This document shows, piece by piece, positions 17,286 to 24,538 of a stretch of 64,000 nt of DNA. The stretch is from NCBI GenBank assembly GCA_900319795.1, contig ONPU01000004.1, positions 48,848-112,847 of the forward strand, read 5' to 3'. The notes beneath the pieces are model-generated. The model searched no databases, had not been told where the DNA came from, and saw only the letters and a program-made list of their open reading frames with translations. Both the position numbers and the translations under genes were made by a program. The stretch comes from an uncultured Eubacteriales bacterium (GTDB lineage Bacteria; Bacillota; Clostridia; Lachnospirales; Lachnospiraceae). Within the stretch, counting starts at the first letter, position 1; each line of letters starts with the position of its first letter.

Positions 17286-18191
17286 ATGAGCGCAAAAAAA
17301 GGACATCCGAAGAGAGGTATTTCGGTATACAGCTACCACAATCTTCTGGGCCGGACCATGACTTTGGAAGACTGCTTCGAGGAAATGTACGATACAGGCG
17401 CGACCTGCTTCGAACTTCTGACCAGCTACATTGACAATTATCCGAATCCGTCGCCGGCATGGGTCGACAAATACTGGAGACTCTGCGAAAAATACAATCT
17501 GGAACCGGCCGAACTCGGCCACTGGGCAGAAAACCACCTTCGCCGCGGCCCGGGCATGAGCGATGAAGAGGTCGTGGAGGAACTGAAACAGGATTTCCGC
17601 CTCGCGAACCTTCTCGGCTTCAAGGCCCTCCGCACAAAGATCACCTGCACGAACGATCTGTGCGACCCGGAACCCGGCTGGCAGAACTATATCGAAAAAG
17701 CCCTGCCCTACGCGGAGAAATATGACGTCGTCATGCAGAACGAAGTCCACCTTCCGACCACGCTCCATACGCCGCATATCCGCGACGAATATCTGGACTT
17801 CATCCATCGGACCGGCACGTCTCATTTCGGATTCAACATCGACTTTGGAACCTTCCAGTATCGTCCTTCAAAGGGTCTGGAATTCATGGGGCTGACATTT
17901 GAAGATATCACAAAGCCGGAAGAGATCGTGGACTTCCTGCCTTACAGCAAGGCCTGCCATACGAAGTTCACCTACATGAACGAAAATTTCGACGAAGAGA
18001 CGATCCCCTACAAAGAAGTCATCAAACTCATGGTCGACAACGGCTGGGACGGCTGGCTCCTGTCCGAATACGAAGGCGGACTCCGCTTCCACGCCGAAGA
18101 GAGCGCCGAGGACTTCGCGGCTGCGATTGACGGAATCCCGGATCAGGTGAGAAGACACCAGATCATGATGAGCAACCTGCTTGGCTATTGA
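17286..18191 (+). CDS. Xylose isomerase-like TIM-barrel protein, putative C-glycoside deglycosidase alpha subunit
   Basis: 301 residues from the ATG at 17286 (GGAGG 11 bases before). It belongs to the sugar phosphate isomerase/epimerase fold. Four likely metal ligands appear in the expected order: Glu in MQNEVHLPT, Asp in NIDFGTFQ, His in CHTKFTYM and Glu in LSEYEGG. Known C-glycoside deglycosidases (DgpB-DgpC, CarB-CarC, DfgA-DfgB) pair such a Mn-binding barrel with a small beta-rich subunit. The next gene, 25 bases away, fits that partner well. The enzyme breaks the C-C bond between a 3-oxo sugar and an aromatic aglycone. The oxidoreductase that makes the 3-oxo form is not in the window. 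If the pairing is wrong, it is a plain TIM-barrel isomerase. Confidence 0.7.
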   Translation: MSAKKGHPKRGISVYSYHNLLGRTMTLEDCFEEMYDTGATCFELLTSYIDNYPNPSPAWVDKYWRLCEKYNLEPAELGHWAENHLRRGPGMSDEEVVEELKQDFRLANLLGFKALRTKITCTNDLCDPEPGWQNYIEKALPYAEKYDVVMQNEVHLPTTLHTPHIRDEYLDFIHRTGTSHFGFNIDFGTFQYRPSKGLEFMGLTFEDITKPEEIVDFLPYSKACHTKFTYMNENFDEETIPYKEVIKLMVDNGWDGWLLSEYEGGLRFHAEESAEDFAAAIDGIPDQVRRHQIMMSNLLGY

Positions 18192-18216
18192 TCGGAAAGA
18201 TTGAAAGGAGGACAAC

Positions 18217-18654
18217 ATGGTAGAATATCAGTCCATTCAGCAGAGAGGATTTCACAATACATACGATTCCGAAGGCCGTATCACAGGCTTCGAATTCAAA
18301 TTCGTCCCGAAGTACTATAAAGGCCTCTGGTTCACACAGTGCCGCTTCGGAAATGTCAAAGTCGACGGCGAAGAATTCGACCGCGACACGCTCGTCTACG
18401 AATACGACGGCCTCGAATATTCGAGAGAAGAGCTCTTCAGCCTCGAAAAATACTGGCAGTTCCGCTCCCCGCTGATCGTGAAGATCAAAAAGGAAGGCGG
18501 CCTTACAAAAGGCTATCACGACGTATTCATGGACTTCGGCTGGGTTCTCAACTACAACGGCGCCCTCGAAGCCGAACCCGACGGAAGCGGCCTCGGCAAC
18601 ATGGCCCACATGTTCGGCACCGCCAACCAGCGCAGGATGCTGCTCTGCCGCTGA
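18217..18654 (+). CDS. Putative C-glycoside deglycosidase beta subunit (DUF6379-like)
   Basis: 145 residues, GGAGG 9 bases before the ATG. From memory, beta subunits of C-glycoside deglycosidases share a pattern of xxYYRG, a VKVDGE segment, a central G-x-x-Y, W-x-F, and GGLxxGxHxV. Here the same order is seen: KYYKGLWFT, VKVDGEEFDRD, YDGLEYSREEL, YWQFRSPLIVKI, GGLTKGYHDVFMDFGW. The C-terminus has extra NMAHMFGTANQRRM. It is probably cotranscribed with the barrel subunit. The match is by pattern recall, not alignment. Confidence 0.68.
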   Translation: MVEYQSIQQRGFHNTYDSEGRITGFEFKFVPKYYKGLWFTQCRFGNVKVDGEEFDRDTLVYEYDGLEYSREELFSLEKYWQFRSPLIVKIKKEGGLTKGYHDVFMDFGWVLNYNGALEAEPDGSGLGNMAHMFGTANQRRMLLCR

Positions 18655-18697
18655 TTAGAGGATCAACAGTGCTAAGAATTATGTTTTATGTAATGCC

Positions 18698-18921
18698 CCG
18701 CCGCCCTTGACAGAACCCGGAAGAGATGCCCGACATCACTATGCCGACGGTGACAGACTCAGGAACAGTATTCGCTCCGCAGGGTCACCGTCGGAACTTC
18801 AGATTGTGTCATCTCTTCCGGAACCCGTCAAGGGTAAACCGCAAGCGGCGGCTTATTTTTTCGCCTCCGGTTCCGCCTCGGAACAGTATAGAACCCCCAG
18901 TGCGCCAATTAACGATTTTTT
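18698..18921 (+). repeat. Left terminal inverted repeat (224 bp) with nested palindrome
   Basis: It matches the reverse complement of 21105-21328 with about ten differences. Inside it, 18704-18728 pairs with 18810-18834 (CCCTTGAC...AGAGATG against CATCTCT...GTCAAGGG), and within that 18743-18754 pairs with 18784-18794 (CCGACGGTGAC / GTCACCGTCGG). The arm could form a large cruciform or RNA hairpin. Confidence 0.85.
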
Positions 18922-19550
18922 CCGAACTGAAGGCCTCATAGAGAGATTGGCTCGGAGTTCTCAACGAAATTTCCCCGAACTGAAGGACTCATAGGCAGAT
19001 TGCTTCGGAGCTTTCATCGAAATTTCTCCGAACTGAAGGACTTATAGAGAAGTTACTTCGGAGCTTTCAGCGAAATTTCTCCGAACTGAAGGACTCATAG
19101 GCAGATTGCTTCGGAGCTTTCAGCGAAATTTCTCCGAACTGAAGGACTTATAGAGAAGTTGCTTCGGAGCTTTCAATGAAATTTCCCCGAACTGAAGGCC
19201 TCATAGAGAGATTGGTTCGGAGCTTTCAGCGAATTTTCCCCGAACTGAAGGACTCATAGGCAGATTGCTTCGGAGCTTTCAGCGAAATTTCTCCGAACTG
19301 AAGGAGTCATAGGCAGATTGCTTCGGAGCTTTCAACGAAATTTCTCCGAACTGGTGGCCTCATAGAGAGATTAGCTCGGAGTTCTCAACGAAATTTCCCC
19401 GAACTGGTGGCCTCATAGAGAGATTGGCTCGGAGTTCTCAACGAAATTTCCCCGAACTGAAAGGCTCATAGAGAGATTGGCTCGGAGTTCTCAACGAAAT
19501 TTCCCCGAACTGAAAGACTCATAGAGAGATTGGTTCGGGGCTTTCAACAC
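18922..19550 (+). repeat. Left array: 12 tandem 53-bp units
   Basis: Units begin with CCGAACTG at 18922, 18975, 19028, 19081, 19134, 19187, 19240, 19293, 19346, 19399, 19452 and 19505, an exact 53-base period. Each unit reads CCGAACTG, a variable 20-25 base part around CTCATAGAGAGATTG, TCGGAG, then TCAACGAAATTT. CCGAA and TTCGG can pair within or between units. The last unit decays after 19545. Confidence 0.92.
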
Positions 19551-19629
19551 TATTGAGTAAATATTGGGACAAAAGGTCTTTCATATTACTTCAGTTCCTG
19601 ATATGATAATTTTAATCCATATGAGTATT

Positions 19630-19657
19630 TGCCTGCAGCACGCAAGTGTTGTAGGCA
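19630..19657 (+). promoter_or_regulatory. Stem-loop in the leader of the element's gene
   Basis: TGCCTGCAGCAC, loop GCAA, GTGTTGTAGGCA: a 12-bp stem (with two G-U pairs as RNA) closed by a GNRA tetraloop, 66 bases before the nuclease start. TATGAT-like sequence lies just upstream (about 19602). It may be an RNA regulatory element or part of a small RNA; no T-run follows directly. Confidence 0.45.
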
Positions 19658-19723
19658 TTTCGCATTTTATGGGGTGCTTTAAAATTGACTATTTTTATAG
19701 CTGCTTTTTGGGGGAATAATGAA

Positions 19724-20521
19724 ATGTTGAGAGAACAATTATTGACAGAGATAAAAAAGATCAATTCGATGCTTTCAAAAATCAAAAAAGATCTTGAGCA
19801 AATCCAGGATTTGGAAGGGACTCTTTGGATTGACAGCAGTCATGGAACACCAGAGTATTATCTTCATAAAGAAGAATATAAACCAAGTAAAAAGAGAAGG
19901 TATATTTCAAAAAAGAACATCGATTTTGTTCAAAAATTGGCGCAGAAGAACTATTTAGACAATGCAGTCAGTGTTCTGGAAGAACAGTACCGGTTACTCA
20001 AGGATTTTTATGGCCGTTATGACGAAAATGCTCTTCTCAACATGACTGCCAATCTCCTTCCGGAGAGAAAGAAATTAATTGATCCTCTTGTTTTGCCAGA
20101 TGAAGAGTATGTGGATATGTGGGTCGGTATACCTTATGAAGGGAAGCCTTTTGAGGAAGGCCTTTCGATGATCCTTACAAACCGAGGAGAACGTGTTCGT
20201 TCAAAGTCCGAAAAGATCATTGCAGATAAGCTGCTGAATGAAGATATTCCCTATCGGTATGAGTGTCCGATCAGGTTGGGGCATACAATTCTTTATCCGG
20301 ATTTTACGGCGCTTAATAAACGTACTCGTAAAGAGTTTTATCTGGAGCACTTGGGCATGATGGATGACCCGAATTATTGTAATGAAACGATATCCAGAAT
20401 TGAACTATATGAAAAGCATGGATTATTTCCGGGCGAGAGCCTTCTGCTAACTTTTGAAACAAAGAATAGGCCATTGGATTCCAGGGTATTGGATATAATT
20501 GTCAGAAAATATCTATTGTAA
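19724..20521 (+). CDS. PD-(D/E)XK-like nuclease, cargo of the repeat element
   Basis: 265 residues from the ATG at 19724, after GGGGG; an in-frame TTG 13 codons earlier is less likely. Residues 1-40 form a coiled-coil-like helix (EIKKINSMLSKIKKDLEQI). The C-terminal half has a nuclease-like order: Glu163 in RSKSEKIIADKLL, Asp193 in ILYPDFTAL, and Glu208 in FYLEHLG, followed by ISRIELYEKHG. The usual Lys of ExK is His here (EH). Function is unrecognised beyond this fold guess. The gene is much more AT-rich than its neighbours, a sign of transfer, and is enclosed by the inverted 53-bp arrays. It may cut repeat DNA or drive mobility. Confidence 0.7.
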   Translation: MLREQLLTEIKKINSMLSKIKKDLEQIQDLEGTLWIDSSHGTPEYYLHKEEYKPSKKRRYISKKNIDFVQKLAQKNYLDNAVSVLEEQYRLLKDFYGRYDENALLNMTANLLPERKKLIDPLVLPDEEYVDMWVGIPYEGKPFEEGLSMILTNRGERVRSKSEKIIADKLLNEDIPYRYECPIRLGHTILYPDFTALNKRTRKEFYLEHLGMMDDPNYCNETISRIELYEKHGLFPGESLLLTFETKNRPLDSRVLDIIVRKYLL

Positions 20522-20532
20522 GGAAAGTAAAC

Positions 20533-21104
20533 TCGAGAGTCCGAAGCAATCTGTCTATGAAGACTTCAGTTCGGGGAAATTTCGTTGAGAACTCCGAAGC
20601 AATCTGTCTATGAGGTCTTCAGTTCGGATGAATTTCGTTAAAAGATCCGAAGCATCTTCTCTATGAGGCCACCAGTTCGGGGAAATTTCGTTGAAAGCTC
20701 CGAAGCAATCTGTCTATGAGACCACCAGTTCGGAGAAATTTCGTTGAAAGCTCCGAACCTGTCTCTCTATGTGGCCTTCAGTTCGGGGATATTTCGTTGA
20801 AAGCTCCGAAGCAAGTTGTCTATGAGGCCACCAGTTCGGGGAAATTTCGTTGAAAGCTCCGAGCCAATCTCTCTATGAGGCCACTAGTTCGGGGAAATTT
20901 CGTTGAGAACTCCGAGCCAATCTCTCTATGAGGCCACCAGTTCGGGGAAATTTCGTTGAAAGCTCCGAACCTATCTCTCTATGAGGCCACCAGTTCGGAT
21001 GAATTTCGTTAAAAGCTCCGAAGCAACTTCTCTATGAGGCCACCAATTCGGGGAAATTTCGTTGAAAGCTCCGAACCTATCTCTCTATGGAGCCTTCAGT
21101 TCGG
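20533..21104 (-). repeat. Right array: 11 tandem 53-bp units in inverse orientation
   Basis: The conserved CAGTTCGG (reverse complement of CCGAACTG; two units have one change) starts at 20567, 20620, 20673, 20726, 20779, 20832, 20885, 20938, 20991, 21044 and 21097, again exactly 53 apart. The unit nearest the gene is truncated. Units are interchangeable with the left array when reversed. Confidence 0.92.
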
Positions 21105-21328
21105 AAAAAATCGTTAATTGGTGCACTGGGGTTTTCTGTACTGTTCCGAGGTGGAACCGGAGGCAAAAAGTAAGCCGCCGCTTGCGGTTTACCCTTGACG
21201 GGTTCCGGAAGAGATGACAAAATCTGAAGTTCCGACGGTGACCCTGCGGAGCGAATACTGTTCCTGAGTCTGTCACCGTCGGCATATGCGTGTCGGGCAT
21301 CTCTTCCGGGTTCTGTCAAGGGCGGCGG
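21105..21328 (-). repeat. Right terminal inverted repeat (224 bp)
   Basis: The mirror copy of 18698-18921, of equal length. Two compensating single-base indels and a few substitutions distinguish the two. It carries the same nested palindromes. The outer end GGCGGCGG stops at 21328, where similarity with the left flank ends. Confidence 0.85.
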
Positions 21329-21396
21329 ATCCTAAGTTAAGCAACAATTCATAAATCATTTTTATCCATGGTGTGACGCGGCCTTTATCTATTATG

Positions 21397-21433
21397 AAAA
21401 ACACCGGAAGTGGTCACTCACTTCCGGTGTTTT
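21397..21433 (-). terminator. Rho-independent terminator after pth
   Basis: A perfect 15-bp stem (21398-21412 with 21419-21433; core ACACCGGAAGTG) with a 6-base loop, followed by T residues on the minus strand. It begins 10 bases past the pth stop. Confidence 0.85.
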
Positions 21434-21442
21434 ATCATTCCT

Positions 21443-22015
21443 TCATCCGTTATAGCGGTTCATTGCCGTGTCGACGTCGTCCGTCACACACATCACCGCG
21501 GCCTTCGCCGCGCGGTCCAGAGCGTCGTCAATCAGCTTCCGGTCCTCCGCGGACGGCCTCGAAAGCACCCAGTCCGCCATATCCCATTCCGGGGGCTTCT
21601 GCCCCACTCCGACACGGATCCGGACGAACTCGTCCGTGCCCGTGCAGCGGATGATATGATCCAGACCCTTCTGGCCTCCCGAGCTGCCGCTCTTCCGGAT
21701 CCGGACTTTTCCGGGCGGAAGCGCCGCGTCGTCGCTGATCACGATCAGCTGCGTCTTCGGGTCCAGCTTGTAAAAATGCAGTGCTTCCTGAACCGCGGTC
21801 CCGCTCAGGTTCATATACGTCAGCGGCTTCATAATGAGAATTTTCTTCCCTTCCGCCGAAAAGGAACCCACCATGGCGTGGAATTTCACGCCGCTCTGCG
21901 GCACACGGTACTCGTCGATAATCCGGTCGACCGCGTCGAAACCCATGTTATGCCGGGTCCCGCTGTATTTGTCGCCGGGATTGCCGAGGCCTGTGATGAT
22001 ATACAAAGAGTCCAA
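21443..22015 (-). CDS. pth: Peptidyl-tRNA hydrolase
   Basis: 190 residues, the normal size. Pth frees stalled tRNAs from peptidyl-tRNA. Conserved segments are ITGLGNPGDKYSGTRHNMGF with Asn11 and catalytic His22, LIMKPLTYMNLSG, DDAALPPGKVRIRKSGSSGG and HNG-type loop region GGQKGLDHII. It is the last gene of a leftward group with glgP and ileS (gaps of 13 and 11 bases) and ends at a strong terminator. Confidence 0.95.
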   Translation of the reverse strand: MDSLYIITGLGNPGDKYSGTRHNMGFDAVDRIIDEYRVPQSGVKFHAMVGSFSAEGKKILIMKPLTYMNLSGTAVQEALHFYKLDPKTQLIVISDDAALPPGKVRIRKSGSSGGQKGLDHIIRCTGTDEFVRIRVGVGQKPPEWDMADWVLSRPSAEDRKLIDDALDRAAKAAVMCVTDDVDTAMNRYNG

Positions 22016-22028
22016 AATCTGCCCCTTT

Positions 22029-24527
22029 TTACTTTACAACTTTGTCCAGATGCCAGATGTCGCGTACATACTCCTCGATCGTACGGTCCGAAGAGAACTT
22101 TCCGGACGAGAAGGTGTTCATCATCGCCATCTTTGCCCATCTTGTGCGGTCGCGGTACGCTTCCTCCACTCTGCGCTGAGCTTCCGCGTATGCTCTGAAG
22201 TCCGCGAGTATGAAGTATCTGTCCATCGGGCCGTACTTCGTAGTCAGAAGCGAATCGTAGATCGGGCGGAACATCTCAGTATCCGGATCGAAGGTTCCGT
22301 TCACGAGCTGTACCATGACCTGACGGATTTCCGCGTCTGTATTGAAAATGTAGTGCGGATCATATCCGCCGTTGTGCTCATAGTGAATGACGTCATCCGA
22401 GCTAAGGCCGAAGATAAATGCGTTCTCCTCGCCGACCTCTCCTACGATCTCGACGTTCGCGCCGTCCATCGTTCCGAGTGTCGGAGCGCCGTTCAGCATG
22501 AACTTCATGTTGCCCGTGCCGCTGGCTTCCTTGGAAGCGGTGGAAATCTGTTCGGACACATCCGCTGCCGCGAAGATGATCTCGCCGTTCGAAACCTTGT
22601 AGTCTTCGATGAAGACCACCTTCAGTCTGCCCTGAAGATCCGGATCGTTGTTGACCGAATCGGCGACCGAGTTGATCAGCTTGATAATATTTTTCGCCAC
22701 ATGATAGCCCGCGGAAGCCTTCGCGCCGAAGATAAATGTTCTCGGATAGAAATCCATTCCCGGATTCTCTTTCAGGCGGTTTCTCAGATACATGACGTGC
22801 ATGATATTGAGCAGCTGTCTCTTGTACTCGTGGAGACGCTTGACCTGAACGTCGAAAATGGAGTTCGGATCCACGTCCACGCCATTGTGCTCCTTAATAT
22901 AAGCAGCCAGTCTCAGCTTGTTCTTGTACTTGATGTTCATGAACTCGTGCTGAGCCTTCGGATCATCCAGATAGAGCTTCATCTTTTCGAGCTCTTTCAG
23001 ATTCGTTATCCAGCCATCGCCGATCTTGTCCGTGATCCAGTCAGCCAGAAGCGGATTGCCGTGAAGCAGGAATCTTCTCTGGGTAATGCCGTTGGTCTTG
23101 TTGTTGAACTTCTCCGGCATCATTTCGTAGAAGTCCTTCAGCACGTCCTTCTTCAGGATCTCGGTATGCAGCGCCGCGACGCCGTTGACCGAATGGCTGC
23201 CGACGATAGCCAGATAAGCCATGCGGACCTGGCCTTCATAGATAACAGCCATATTCGCGATCTTGCTGTGGTCGCCCGGATAACGGGTCTGGATCTCCTC
23301 CAGGAAGCGGCGGTTGATCTCTTCCGTGATCTGGTAAATGCGCGGCAGGAGGCGACTGAACAGGTCGATCGGCCATTTTTCAAGCGCTTCCGCCATGATG
23401 GTGTGGTTCGTATAAGCGCAGGTCTGCGTTGTCAGTTCCCATGCCTTGTCCCAGCCGTAGCCATACTCGTCCATGAGAAGTCTCATCAGTTCCGGAATCG
23501 CGACCGTCGGATGGGTGTCGTTCAGCTGGAACGCGACCTTCTCCGGCAGATTGTCCAGAGTGCCGTACATCTTCATATGCTTGACAAGCGCTTCCTGCAC
23601 AGAGGCGGAGATGAAGAAATACTGCTGCTTCAGACGCAGCTCTTTACCCGCCACATGGTTGTCGTTCGGATACAGCACTTCGGTGATCGTACGGGCAAGA
23701 TTGTCCTGCTCGACGGCCTTGTCGTATTCGCCCTTGTCGAAGGAGGACAGCTCGAAGTCATTGATCGCCTCGGCGTCCCAGATTCTCAGAGCGTTGACGA
23801 TGCCGTTCTTATATCCGACAACCGGAATATCATAAGGAACGGCACGGACAGAGCTGTAGTTCTCATAGATAAAGCGGTTCTCGCCGGTCTCCGGATTGTA
23901 CTCGATTCTCGTATTGCCGCCGAAACGGACTTCCTTGGAATGTTCCGGTCTTTTCAGCTCGAACGGATAGTGATTCTTCAGCCAGTTGTCCGGCATTTCC
24001 TTCTGGAAGCCGTTCTCAATTGACTGACGGAACATGCCGTAGTGATAGCGGATGCCGCATCCGTAGGCGTGATAGCCCAGAGATGCCAGGGAATCCAGGA
24101 AGCAGGCCGCGAGACGTCCGAGGCCGCCGTTTCCCAGAGCCGGATCCGGCTCTTCGTCCTCGATATCGGTCAGATCGTAGCCGATCTCCTTCAGAGCGTC
24201 ACGGATCCAGTCATAATAGCTGAGGTTGATCATGTTGTTGCCCATAAGGCGTCCGATCAGGAATTCCATGGACAGATAGTACACGATCTTGTTCTTCTGC
24301 TCCTGATGCTGGCGGAAGCTGCCCATCCACTGTTCGATGATCTTATCTTCCAGAGCCGCGCCGACTGCCTGGAACACTTCCTGCTTCGTAGCATTTTCCA
24401 GATCCTTGCGGTAGAGTCTCTTCATGTAGCCGCGTACATCCTGGAAGAACTTCTCTTTATCAAATGATACCTGATTTTTCTGATTCTTTTTTACCACGGT
24501 CCCCTTGGTTTTCGTATCCTTAGCCAT
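22029..24527 (-). CDS. glgP: Glycogen/starch phosphorylase
   Basis: 832 residues from the ATG at 24527; an in-frame extension to 24587 overlaps ileS and lacks a start signal. It splits alpha-1,4-glucan with phosphate to glucose-1-phosphate. The PLP-binding region EASGTGNMKFMLNGAPTLG is present. Other marks are YLSMEFLIGRLMGNNMINL, DPALGNGGLGRLAACFLDS and QLNDTHPTVAIPELMRLL. The N-terminal 30 residues are Lys-rich. AAGGGGG precedes the start. The unusual neighbours (ileS, pth) suggest simple read-through rather than shared function. Confidence 0.96.
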   Translation of the reverse strand: MAKDTKTKGTVVKKNQKNQVSFDKEKFFQDVRGYMKRLYRKDLENATKQEVFQAVGAALEDKIIEQWMGSFRQHQEQKNKIVYYLSMEFLIGRLMGNNMINLSYYDWIRDALKEIGYDLTDIEDEEPDPALGNGGLGRLAACFLDSLASLGYHAYGCGIRYHYGMFRQSIENGFQKEMPDNWLKNHYPFELKRPEHSKEVRFGGNTRIEYNPETGENRFIYENYSSVRAVPYDIPVVGYKNGIVNALRIWDAEAINDFELSSFDKGEYDKAVEQDNLARTITEVLYPNDNHVAGKELRLKQQYFFISASVQEALVKHMKMYGTLDNLPEKVAFQLNDTHPTVAIPELMRLLMDEYGYGWDKAWELTTQTCAYTNHTIMAEALEKWPIDLFSRLLPRIYQITEEINRRFLEEIQTRYPGDHSKIANMAVIYEGQVRMAYLAIVGSHSVNGVAALHTEILKKDVLKDFYEMMPEKFNNKTNGITQRRFLLHGNPLLADWITDKIGDGWITNLKELEKMKLYLDDPKAQHEFMNIKYKNKLRLAAYIKEHNGVDVDPNSIFDVQVKRLHEYKRQLLNIMHVMYLRNRLKENPGMDFYPRTFIFGAKASAGYHVAKNIIKLINSVADSVNNDPDLQGRLKVVFIEDYKVSNGEIIFAAADVSEQISTASKEASGTGNMKFMLNGAPTLGTMDGANVEIVGEVGEENAFIFGLSSDDVIHYEHNGGYDPHYIFNTDAEIRQVMVQLVNGTFDPDTEMFRPIYDSLLTTKYGPMDRYFILADFRAYAEAQRRVEEAYRDRTRWAKMAMMNTFSSGKFSSDRTIEEYVRDIWHLDKVVK

Positions 24528-24538
24528 TCCTGACCCCC

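Larger units (their letters stand above)
18698..21328. mobile_element. Mirror-symmetric 2.6-kb element: terminal inverted repeats, inverted 53-bp arrays, nuclease gene
   Basis: Reading inward from both ends gives the same series. First is a 224-bp terminal inverted repeat, roughly 95% identical between ends. Next is an array of 53-bp tandem units, 12 on the left and 11 on the right, in opposite orientation. In the centre is an AT-rich gene for a PD-(D/E)XK-like protein. Both ends begin CCGCCGCCCTTGACAGAACC. No transposase, integrase or reverse transcriptase is present, and no target duplication is obvious. I do not recognise it as a described insertion sequence. It sits between the deglycosidase pair and pth. 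Confidence 0.8.

Noticed and set aside
18707-18994. Short frames in the terminal repeats of the element, similar at both ends
   Set aside because: They arise because the two ends are inverted copies. They have no ribosome site and run into the tandem repeat.
18922-19550. CRISPR array
   Set aside because: The whole 53-base unit is conserved and there are no unique spacers of constant length between fixed repeats. No cas gene is near. The mirror copy on the other side also argues against it.
18698-21328. Retron or group II intron
   Set aside because: No reverse transcriptase is present, and the central protein has no RT motifs.
21834-24023. Long plus-strand frame opposite glgP
   Set aside because: Antisense shadow of the phosphorylase gene with no recognisable motif.
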